The notes under the pieces are model-generated. The model made no database searches. It was not told the origin of the DNA and saw only the letters and a list, made by a program, of their open reading frames with translations. Shown here piece by piece: positions 1-5,972 of a stretch of 9,205 nt of DNA; the stretch's first letter is position 1, and each line of letters starts with the position of its first letter. Made by a program: the position numbers and the translations under genes. The stretch spans positions 1-9,205 of the forward strand of contig CALVAF010000193.1 of the NCBI GenBank assembly GCA_944325475.1, read 5' to 3'. This DNA comes from an uncultured Helicobacter sp. (lineage in GTDB: Bacteria; Campylobacterota; Campylobacteria; Campylobacterales; Helicobacteraceae).

Positions 1-362
1 ACAAAAACGATATTAGTTTGGGAATTAAGGAGGTTTTGGATAATCTCTGGCTTGTCAATTTCAATGGAATCTAAAATTTGGGTTTTGGTGCTAACTGAAA
101 GCATAAAAAAACTAATGGAGTTATAAACTACATTTAAATAGTTGGTCTTTAAAATTTCTTTTTTTTGTTTGGTTGTGAGGGTATCTCCATAGGCAAAATT
201 AAGATTTGCAAAGAGATCAAATTTACGCTTCCTATCGAGCAAAAAAAGTAAAAAAGCAATGCTTTTAGTAAGCCCTAAACGCAAAAAATGGGGTAGATAC
301 AAGAAAAAATAGCTTAAAAAATTTAAAAAAGAAAAAAGCAAGAATCTCTGGAGTCTTTTCAT
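1..362 (-). CDS. htrB: Lipid A acyltransferase (HtrB/LpxL family), 5' part only
   Basis: The first 120 codons of a protein that runs off the left window edge. It begins MKRLQRFLLFSFLNFLSYFF, a hydrophobic N-terminal membrane anchor. A basic segment (LLDRKRKFDL) and 'NLNFAYGDTLTTKQKKEILK' follow, which resembles the region after the anchor in Kdo-lipid A acyltransferases ('N..FAFGDTLS..EK'). Members of this family transfer a secondary acyl chain to lipid A at the inner face of the cytoplasmic membrane. The catalytic HX4D/E motif would lie outside the window. The ATG overlaps the waaC stop as ATGA, with an AAAAGGG ribosome-binding site inside the waaC end, so translation is probably coupled. 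The waaC-htrB order is known in Campylobacter and Helicobacter. The family call rests on the N-terminus and context, not on catalytic residues. Confidence 0.8.
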   Translation of the reverse strand, partial: MKRLQRFLLFSFLNFLSYFFLYLPHFLRLGLTKSIAFLLFLLDRKRKFDLFANLNFAYGDTLTTKQKKEILKTNYLNVVYNSISFFMLSVSTKTQILDSIEIDKPEIIQNLLNSQTNIVF

Positions 363-1363
363 ATCATATCCCTTTTGTGTTGAAGCAGGGTTTGAGCTAG
401 GTTAAAAATTTCTTGTGGTGGAATCTTTTGAATGCTAAAATCAGATTTTTTATAACTCGCATTTGAGTTTGCCATAAGGTGGCGATTTTGCATGGTTTGG
501 AGGCTGAAACGGCTTGGGGGTGTCGCACCAAAAAGTGTGATAGAGGGGCGATTTAAAGCCCATGCTAAATGGGTGATTCCAGTATCTCCGCCGATGACTA
601 AATCCATTTGTGCCACAAGGGTTTTGATAGAGCTTAAATCAAGATTGCTTAGGGCTTGAAACTTAAGGCTAGAATCTTCTATGCTAATTTCGTGGCTAAG
701 GAGAATGGGTGTGAGATTGGCAGCATTTAAAAGTTTGATAAGTTCCAAAAAGAGGTGCTTGGGATAGGTTTTGTTGGGTTTTGAAGTCTCAAGCACAAGG
801 AGGATTTTGGGGGATTTTTCAAGAGTTTTTGGAGCTGGGTTAAATCCCAAAAAGGGCTTAGGATTAAGGAGTGTTTGCAAGTCTTGGGTGGGGAGATTAA
901 AGGCACTAAAAGAAAGGGTGGCATTACGCAAGAGTATGTGTTCTTGGTAGGGGATTTGGATTTTTTGTGTGTAAAGAAGCGAGGCTAGAGATTCTTTAGC
1001 ACTATTAAAACTAAAGCCAACATATTTTTTAGAATCTAAAATCTTGCCAATTATGGCAGATTTAAGCAGCCCTTGAAAGTCAATTACGACATCATAAGAT
1101 TCAAGTTTTAGGGTTTTATAAATTTGTTTTAGGGGTTTGAAGTTTCTGTTTTTAAGGCTAGTTTTTAGTGGGATTGCAATAAGTTTGTCAATATAGGGTG
1201 AATCCTCTAAAATGGCTTTAAAAGTTTCATCGATATACCAATGAAAAATGGGCTGGTAGTGGGAGAGCAATGCTTGGTGCAAAAAGGGTAAAATGCTTGC
1301 GCTATGAATAATATCGCCCATTGCAGTGAGACGCACAAAGGCTATTTTAAGGGGTTTTAGCAT
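359..1363 (-). CDS. waaC: Lipopolysaccharide heptosyltransferase I (WaaC, GT9 family)
   Basis: A 334-aa protein of normal WaaC length. The enzyme adds the first L-glycero-D-manno-heptose from ADP-heptose to Kdo-lipid A on the cytoplasmic side of the inner membrane. The N-terminal Rossmann half opens with KIAFVRLTAMGDIIHSASIL (residues 6-25); Asp17 of 'MGD' matches the proposed catalytic base of the family. 'VVIDFQGLLKSA' is at about 92-103. The C-terminal half has 'KPNKTYP' (195-201) and the ADP-heptose-binding signature 'GGDTGITHLAWAL' (258-270), then 'LFGATPPSR'. The start ATG overlaps the ppx stop by 7 bp, and the end overlaps the htrB start, so this is an internal operon gene. The sequence before the ATG (CGGATAAAATT) is a weak ribosome-binding site, consistent with coupling to ppx. 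No defect is seen. Confidence 0.93.
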   Translation of the reverse strand: MLKPLKIAFVRLTAMGDIIHSASILPFLHQALLSHYQPIFHWYIDETFKAILEDSPYIDKLIAIPLKTSLKNRNFKPLKQIYKTLKLESYDVVIDFQGLLKSAIIGKILDSKKYVGFSFNSAKESLASLLYTQKIQIPYQEHILLRNATLSFSAFNLPTQDLQTLLNPKPFLGFNPAPKTLEKSPKILLVLETSKPNKTYPKHLFLELIKLLNAANLTPILLSHEISIEDSSLKFQALSNLDLSSIKTLVAQMDLVIGGDTGITHLAWALNRPSITLFGATPPSRFSLQTMQNRHLMANSNASYKKSDFSIQKIPPQEIFNLAQTLLQHKRDMI

Positions 1364-2814
1364 AATTTTATCCGAATTATTTTTGGGGTGATGAGTTTTT
1401 TTAGCTTTTCTTTAACGAGGTAAGAAGGGCTTGGATGGGAGATTTGCAGAGTGTAATTTTCGCCCCTTAAAAGATTAAAAGAAAAGAGTTCTGGTTGTTG
1501 GTTGTAACTAAGAATTTCTGAAAGTCCGACAAAAAAGCTTAGAATCTGCAGGGTTTCTAGTGGGGGCAAGAGGTTTTTACAGGGCAAGTCTTCAGGAATT
1601 TTTTTGTTGTGGTAACGCACAAGCGTGGCAATAATAAGTCTATCTGGGTGGCTTAGTGTGTAGCTGAGTGCATTAAAGAGAATATAATTGCTGTGGTGGG
1701 CTTTTTCATAAAAATTTAGAGAAATGCCAATATTGCAGAGTTCTGCGGCAATACTAAGATGATTTTTAAGAATGGGATTAAGAAGATTGTGTGATTCTTG
1801 GGCGCTGAAAAGCTTGAGGGCGAGTTTTTTGGTGGTTTTAGATTGTTGGGTATTTTTGATGAATCGGTCTTTGAGATTCCGCACACTTGGGTTGAAATTG
1901 TCAGGAAAATGCTGGTTGTGGTGGCGTAAAAGGTCGTGCAAAAAGACACCCTCACGCACCCCAACGCCGCTTGTTACGATTGTTTTTGCTTCAAAAAGTT
2001 CCAAAGCTAGATGAAAAATCAATGCTCCACCTTGAATGGAATCAAGTCTATCTTCCTTGATATTTAACTGTAATAAATCCTTTGGAGTGCTTGTATAAAT
2101 GGCTTTGAAAAAATGGCTGTGGTCTTTGAAATGGTATTCAAAGGCATGGAGTGTGTCTAGGGGGTAGCTAGTTTGTTTCTGAATTGCTTTACTTAAGGCT
2201 CTTGCCGTTCCGCCAATTCCAAAAACTCTAGCGTTTCTAAAATGGTCTGGAATGGTTTTTAGGCTTTCTAGCACAAAGGCGTATGCAGCCTTGTAATCGC
2301 CTTTATCAAAAAAAAGTTCTTTAAGGCGGATTGTGCCTAGATTAAGGGAAATTTTGTCGATGATTTTGCGGTTTTGTATCAACGCACATTCGGTGCTTCC
2401 CCCCCCAATATCAATAGTGATTCCTTCTTTGTAGGGTAGTAGATTTAAGGCTGCAATTGCCCCAAAATAAGCTTCCTTTTCTCCATTGATAACTTTGATA
2501 TTGAGTCCAATTTGTCTAGCTTGTTGCAAAAATAAACTTCGATTGGGGGCATCTCTTACAGCAGAGGTGGCGACACAGAGGATTTTTCGCACTTTGTGAA
2601 GTTTAGCAATCCATAAAAAATCCTGCAACGCATCAATGGCTCTTTGCATCGGGATTTCTTGTAAGAATCCATGATGTTCGTAAGTGGATTCAGAGATTCT
2701 TACTTTGCTTTTGGTTTCATAAAGTAAGTGGAATCCAAAATGGCTGGTTTTTTCAAAAATTGCCATTCTTATAGAATTTGAGCCTATATCAATGACAGCA
2801 GTGATTTTTGCCAT
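1357..2814 (-). CDS. ppx: Exopolyphosphatase / pppGpp phosphohydrolase (Ppx/GppA family)
   Basis: A 485-aa ASKHA-fold phosphatase that releases phosphate from polyphosphate or converts pppGpp to ppGpp; sequence alone does not separate the two activities. Visible motifs are the phosphate-1 loop 'AVIDIGSNSIRMAIFE' (6-21), 'VATSAVRDAPN' (81-91), 'GEKEAYFG' (111-118, holding the usual catalytic Glu), the phosphate-2 loop 'DIGGGSTECALI' (135-146) and 'GIGGTARALSKA' (199-210). The C-terminal 170 residues ('AAELCNIG...HHSNYIL...HPDRLIIATLVRYH') look like the helical HD-type domain of longer Ppx proteins. The start ATG shares one base with the ferredoxin stop (TAATG), and the end overlaps waaC. An eight-G run lies in the 'IGGG' codons. 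H. pylori has, as I recall, the same ferredoxin-ppx-waaC order. Confidence 0.93.
   Translation of the reverse strand: MAKITAVIDIGSNSIRMAIFEKTSHFGFHLLYETKSKVRISESTYEHHGFLQEIPMQRAIDALQDFLWIAKLHKVRKILCVATSAVRDAPNRSLFLQQARQIGLNIKVINGEKEAYFGAIAALNLLPYKEGITIDIGGGSTECALIQNRKIIDKISLNLGTIRLKELFFDKGDYKAAYAFVLESLKTIPDHFRNARVFGIGGTARALSKAIQKQTSYPLDTLHAFEYHFKDHSHFFKAIYTSTPKDLLQLNIKEDRLDSIQGGALIFHLALELFEAKTIVTSGVGVREGVFLHDLLRHHNQHFPDNFNPSVRNLKDRFIKNTQQSKTTKKLALKLFSAQESHNLLNPILKNHLSIAAELCNIGISLNFYEKAHHSNYILFNALSYTLSHPDRLIIATLVRYHNKKIPEDLPCKNLLPPLETLQILSFFVGLSEILSYNQQPELFSFNLLRGENYTLQISHPSPSYLVKEKLKKLITPKIIRIKLC
2399..2406 (-). repeat. Homopolymeric G8 tract inside ppx
   Basis: Eight consecutive C on the plus strand read as GGGGGGGG in the ppx coding strand. 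They form the Gly codons of 'DIGGGS' (GGG GGG GGA). The reading frame is intact at this length. A change to nine or seven G would bring in a stop within about 20 or 9 codons, ending the protein near residue 145-160. Confidence 0.95.
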
Positions 2815-3065
2815 TAATCTTCTTTGTGAATTTGGGCATGTTTGAATTTAAGTTCTTCAAGTGATTCGATATTATCAGGGTCAGGAACAATTGCATCGAC
2901 AGGACAAACCGATAAACAGGCAGGTTCATCATAAAAGCCATAGCATTCGGTGCAAAGCTCAGGGTCGATGATATAATAAGGATCTCCCTCATCAATAGCT
3001 TCATTAGGACATTCTTCACGACACGCATCACAAGCAATACATTCTTCATTAATCATCAAAGACAT
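2814..3065 (-). CDS. fdxA: 2x[4Fe-4S] ferredoxin (YfhL/Alv type)
   Basis: An 83-aa soluble electron carrier. Two cluster-binding motifs are complete. The first is C9-X2-C12-X2-C15-X3-C19 followed by Pro ('CIACDACREECP'). The second has the enlarged spacing C38-X2-C41-X8-C50-X3-C54 ('CTECYGFYDEPACLSVCP'), typical of Alv/YfhL-type ferredoxins, with a C-terminal helical tail (residues 66-83). It is strongly acidic. The start is well supported: AGGAG lies 5 nt before the ATG at 3065. The stop overlaps the ppx ATG by one base, so it probably leads an fdx-ppx-waaC-htrB unit. A perfect inverted repeat sits just upstream. In H. pylori the homologous gene at the same place is called fdxA, so I use that symbol; the redox partner is not evident here. 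Confidence 0.92.
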   Translation of the reverse strand: MSLMINEECIACDACREECPNEAIDEGDPYYIIDPELCTECYGFYDEPACLSVCPVDAIVPDPDNIESLEELKFKHAQIHKED

Positions 3066-3070
3066 AAAAA

Positions 3071-3075
3071 CTCCT
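3071..3075 (-). promoter_or_regulatory. Ribosome-binding site of the ferredoxin gene
   Basis: AGGAG on the minus strand, 5 nt before the ATG at 3065. It is the strongest Shine-Dalgarno sequence in the left block and fixes the start at MSLM rather than at the second Met, three codons later. Confidence 0.85.
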
Positions 3076-3088
3076 AAAAGAAAGTAAG

Positions 3089-3113
3089 AGAATCTTTTTA
3101 ACCAAAAGATTCT
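3089..3113 (-). repeat. Perfect 10-bp inverted repeat in the ferredoxin leader
   Basis: The arms AGAATCTTTT and AAAAGATTCT (3104-3113 and 3089-3098, read on the minus strand) are exact reverse complements around a 5-nt loop. The repeat lies in the 81-bp gap between the trpC-like stop and the ferredoxin ATG, ending 13 bp before the ribosome-binding site. It could be a stem in the mRNA leader, a processing site or a weak transcription barrier after the upstream gene. No U-run follows it in the direction of transcription, so it is not a standard intrinsic terminator. The stem is A+T-rich and therefore of limited stability. Confidence 0.6.
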
Positions 3114-3119
3114 AAAATA
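3114..3119 (-). promoter_or_regulatory. Possible -10 element for the ferredoxin operon
   Basis: TATTTT on the minus strand, in the A+T-rich stretch between the trpC-like stop and the inverted repeat. It would give a leader of about 45 nt containing the hairpin. Helicobacter vegetative promoters rely mainly on the -10 box and lack a conserved -35. The match is imperfect, and the ferredoxin unit may instead be read through from glyS. Confidence 0.3.
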
Positions 3120-3146
3120 ATGCTTAAATTGTTATTTTTTCATTCT

Positions 3147-3776
3147 TTAAAGTGAAATAAAACAGGAATCAACTCCTTGGGTTTCTTGAAAATTTGCATT
3201 AGCAAGGATAATTTTGCTTTGGGGTATGAGGGGGATTAGCTCTATGGAATCTTGAAGGTTTATTATATCAGCAGTCGCTAAAATGGCTTTGCTTAAGTCC
3301 TCTTTTGAGGTGATTTTAAAGATTCGTTCTAAGCCTAGTTTGATAGTAAAATCACTTAAGTTTTTGAGCTCTTTTTGGGATAAAATAGTGGGGGTTAGGA
3401 CGATGCAGTCTGCTCCAAAGACAAGTGATTCTAAAATTTGATAAGAATCAATTATGGGATAATCAAAAATAAGTGGTGTTTGGACATAGCGGCGGATAAA
3501 GGTGAGGTTATCTAAAGAATTTATAGCAAAGCAAGAAGCCTTTGATTCTAAATCTTTAGCGATTTGTAAAAAATTATTTATGGAGGGGATTTGGTAGATA
3601 TTTTTGGGCGAGAAATCTTGAGTTTTGGTTAGGATTTCTTTAATAGGGCGTGGCTGATAGGGTGTGTAGGCGAGGCTTCTACCTAGCCATTCCTCGGGAT
3701 AATTTTGTTTTTTGATTGCGATTTCTTTTTTAAGCTTGATAAAATCCACAAAATGTGTAGAAAAAGAAGAATTCAA
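3147..3776 (-). CDS. TrpC-like protein (degenerate indole-3-glycerol phosphate synthase), probably non-catalytic
   Basis: A 209-aa protein related to Campylobacterota TrpC, which normally has about 260 residues. The N-terminal 'PEEWLGRSLAYTPYQPRPIK' (28-47) closely matches the start of TrpC as I remember it in Campylobacter. 'PIIDSYQILESLVFGADCIV' and 'LSKAILATADIINLQ' follow the central barrel strands. The catalytic parts are missing or changed. The 'AEIKKASPSKG' strand is absent. The Lys of 'LRKDF' is replaced ('LIFDYP'). The Glu of 'VEIHD' becomes Lys ('FKITS'). 'GINxRxL' becomes 'IINLQDS'. The protein stops where 'GVDAFLIGE' would be ('GVDSCFISL'). It therefore cannot be assumed to make indole-glycerol phosphate. 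It starts with TTG, 9 bp after glyS, with AGGA 7 nt upstream, and it contains no internal Met. The frame is open throughout, so it looks retained rather than decaying. Its role is unknown. Confidence 0.8.
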   Translation of the reverse strand: MNSSFSTHFVDFIKLKKEIAIKKQNYPEEWLGRSLAYTPYQPRPIKEILTKTQDFSPKNIYQIPSINNFLQIAKDLESKASCFAINSLDNLTFIRRYVQTPLIFDYPIIDSYQILESLVFGADCIVLTPTILSQKELKNLSDFTIKLGLERIFKITSKEDLSKAILATADIINLQDSIELIPLIPQSKIILANANFQETQGVDSCFISL

Positions 3777-3783
3777 AGGCGAT

Positions 3784-3787
3784 TCCT
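3784..3787 (-). promoter_or_regulatory. Ribosome-binding site supporting the TTG start of the TrpC-like gene
   Basis: AGGA on the minus strand overlaps the glyS stop codon (TAGGA) and lies 7 nt before the TTG at 3776. Because the protein has no other Met and no nearby ATG in frame, this site is the main support for the TTG start and suggests coupling with glyS. Confidence 0.6.
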
Positions 3788-5828
3788 AAAAGCTAATTTC
3801 TTTAATATCGGCAATTTTTAAGAAAGCTTTGTAAATTTTTGCGATGAGATTCTTGCGGTTATTTTTGAAGTCTTCATCGGGTGCATTCACTAAAACTTTA
3901 TCAAAGAAGCGACTTAAAAGGGGATTGAGAGCTAGGAGGTTCTCTAATTGTGCCTCATAACTCAAAGTGTCACATTTTTCCTCATACTCACAAAAGGCTT
4001 TATAAAGTGCAATTTCTTCGCTAGCTAAAAGCTTGTCGGTTTTAATCTCTAATGTGGAATCTAAATTGACTTCTTTAGTAATGTTTGCCACACGCTTGAA
4101 AGTCTGCATTAATAGGGCTTTGTCTTGGTTTTTGAGGACAGAATCAAGGGTGGAGAGTTTTTGATAGATTTGTAATAAATCCCTCTCGCCTGTGGCTAAA
4201 ACCGCACGTAGCAAGGAAGTGTTGAAAGAAAGCATAGAATCAAGACGTTCTAAAATGAAGTTTTCTAGCTGCTGCAAATCAAAGGGGCGATAAAGGGGCG
4301 CAAGTAGGGAAAAAATCTTGTGCAAATCAAAGGGTAATTCAAAATGTAAGAGGATTTTGATTACCCCAATAGCCGCACGCCTTAGGGCAAAGGGGTCTTT
4401 AGAACCACTTGGAATCTTTTGGATGCTAAAAAGCCCAAAGAGATTATCAAGCTTGTAAGCAAGGGCGACAAAGGCATTGATGAGATTACTTGGAAGAGGG
4501 CTTTCTTCGGAGTTTGGGAGGTATTGTTCTTGGATAGCAAGGGCGACATGGCTCTCATAACCTAACGCATTGGCATAATAATAGCCCATAATTCCTTGCA
4601 AATTAGTAAATTCATAAACCATTTCACTCATCAAATCCGCTTTAGAAAGGCTGGAAGCTTGGTCTAAAATCTCCAAAGTTAGCCCAAAATCTTGAGATTT
4701 AAAGTATTTTTGATAAAGGGGCGCTAAAACCTTAATAATTTGCCTCTCTCTTTGGGTTTTATCCCACATAGAGCCTAGCCCCTCAACAAAAGTAACAGCT
4801 TTGAGTTTTTCTGGATTCAAGCCATTTTTTAAATCATTGCGGTAAAAAAAGAGTGCGTCTTGTAGCCGTGCTTTTAAAACCTTGATATTGCCATTAATGA
4901 TGACTTGGCTCTCCTCTGCAAGGCTATTAGAAACCATTACAAAGCCATTGTGAAGTTTCTTGTTTTGGTAAGTGGCAAAGTAACGTTGATTAACTTTCAT
5001 AGAAGTGATGATACAAGGTGGTGGTAACTCCAAAAAATGTTCGCTAAATTCTCCAAAAAGCGCGGTGGGATACTCGGTGATACTCACGACTTCTTCTAGG
5101 AGTTCTTCATCAATTTCAACTTTGATTCCTCTTTTGTCTTGGATTGCCTTGATTTCTTGTAGAATCTTCTTGCGTCTTTGGTTTGAATCAAGAATAATTT
5201 TACCCTTTTGCAGCACTTCAAAATAGTTCTCATAACTGCTAACTTCTTGGGGTTCAAAGCTGATATTGCGGTGGATAGAGGTTTGTGATTTTGATTCTAT
5301 GCCATAGAGATGCAGTGGCACTAAAGAATCTCCAAGCAAACAAAGAATCCAAGAAATAGGGCGGATAAAGGATTCTTTGTGGTTTCCCCAACGCATACTT
5401 TTGCCAAAATTTAGTGATTCTAAGAACTCTTGAGTGATTGCTTGAATCAAGTCTTTTGCGGGAGTTTGTGGGGATTCTTTTTGGAAATACAAAATTTCTT
5501 TGCCCTCTTTAGTGATGGTGGTTGCTTCTTGTGCGGTGATTCCGCATTTTTTAAAAAATCCTAGTGCAGCTGGTGTGGGTTTGTTGTCTTTGTAGGCAAT
5601 GCTTAAAGGTGGTCCAAAAAACTCGAGAGTTTGGGATTTTTGTATGGTAGGGAATTGTTTGGATAGGAGAACCAAACGTCTAGGAGTGTAAAAAAAATTA
5701 AAATCACATGATAAGCGGTATTTTTCTAGGATTTTTGTAAATTTGGGCTTGATGTTTGGAGTTTCTGTTAAAAGTGGGATTGCTGGAAGTTCTTGGGTGC
5801 CAATTTCAAGTAAAAAAGTCGCTGTCAT
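3786..5828 (-). CDS. glyS: Glycyl-tRNA synthetase beta subunit
   Basis: A 680-aa protein, near the usual length of bacterial GlyS. It is the beta chain of the heterotetrameric (alpha2beta2) glycyl-tRNA synthetase and binds and positions tRNA-Gly for charging by the GlyQ alpha chain. It starts with the diagnostic 'FLLEIGTQELPA' (5-16). Other family blocks are 'SMRWGNHKESFIRPISWILC' (144-163), 'SKADLMSEMVYEFTNLQGIM' (395-414, HD-like part) and 'SGSKDPFALRRAAIGVIKIL' (474-493). The C-terminal 110 residues form the helical DALR-type anticodon-binding region. The start ATG has AAGG 7 nt upstream. It is the first gene of the minus-strand block. glyQ is not in the window, which is common in this phylum. 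No defect is seen. Confidence 0.95.
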   Translation of the reverse strand: MTATFLLEIGTQELPAIPLLTETPNIKPKFTKILEKYRLSCDFNFFYTPRRLVLLSKQFPTIQKSQTLEFFGPPLSIAYKDNKPTPAALGFFKKCGITAQEATTITKEGKEILYFQKESPQTPAKDLIQAITQEFLESLNFGKSMRWGNHKESFIRPISWILCLLGDSLVPLHLYGIESKSQTSIHRNISFEPQEVSSYENYFEVLQKGKIILDSNQRRKKILQEIKAIQDKRGIKVEIDEELLEEVVSITEYPTALFGEFSEHFLELPPPCIITSMKVNQRYFATYQNKKLHNGFVMVSNSLAEESQVIINGNIKVLKARLQDALFFYRNDLKNGLNPEKLKAVTFVEGLGSMWDKTQRERQIIKVLAPLYQKYFKSQDFGLTLEILDQASSLSKADLMSEMVYEFTNLQGIMGYYYANALGYESHVALAIQEQYLPNSEESPLPSNLINAFVALAYKLDNLFGLFSIQKIPSGSKDPFALRRAAIGVIKILLHFELPFDLHKIFSLLAPLYRPFDLQQLENFILERLDSMLSFNTSLLRAVLATGERDLLQIYQKLSTLDSVLKNQDKALLMQTFKRVANITKEVNLDSTLEIKTDKLLASEEIALYKAFCEYEEKCDTLSYEAQLENLLALNPLLSRFFDKVLVNAPDEDFKNNRKNLIAKIYKAFLKIADIKEISF

Positions 5829-5859
5829 AATGGTGCCTTAAAGAATAAAAATTGGTAGT

Positions 5860-5865
5860 ATTTTA
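5860..5865 (-). promoter_or_regulatory. Candidate -10 element for glyS
   Basis: TAAAAT on the minus strand, 32 nt before the glyS ATG, in an A+T-rich divergent intergenic region. It would give a leader of about 25 nt that includes the AAGG ribosome-binding site at 5836-5839. No convincing -35 is seen, as is usual in Helicobacter. Confidence 0.45.
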
Positions 5866-5930
5866 ACAAAACTAATGCAATAAAAAGCTTTAATTGTGAT
5901 AGGAAATTGGTGAAATTTGGAGATTTTCGC

Positions 5931-5936
5931 TATAAT
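5931..5936 (+). promoter_or_regulatory. Candidate -10 element for the histidine kinase gene
   Basis: A perfect TATAAT preceded by TCGC, 36 nt before the ATG at 5973. The expected transcript start near 5943 leaves about 30 nt of leader. The site lies in the shared 144-bp divergent region with glyS. Confidence 0.6.
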
Positions 5937-5972
5937 CTTTAAGTTAATATTTAGTTTTTGGATAAAGTGGCT

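Noticed and set aside
727..924. Short reading frames overlapping the real genes (for example 727-924, 1716-1964, 2789-3049, 5005-5226, 6697-6918, 8557-8823)
   Set aside because: All lie inside well-supported genes in other frames, have no family signature and show low-complexity composition expected of shadow frames.
5690..5697. A8 tracts in glyS (5690-5697) and T8 in htrB (about 159-166) and in the MCP relic as phase-variation sites
   Set aside because: A/T runs of this length are common by composition here. One is in an essential synthetase gene and one in a dead gene, so there is no reason to single them out.
5958..5972. TTG at 5958 as start of the histidine kinase
   Set aside because: No ribosome-binding site precedes it, while the in-frame ATG at 5973 has a purine-rich GGATAAAG at a suitable distance and a good promoter-to-start spacing.
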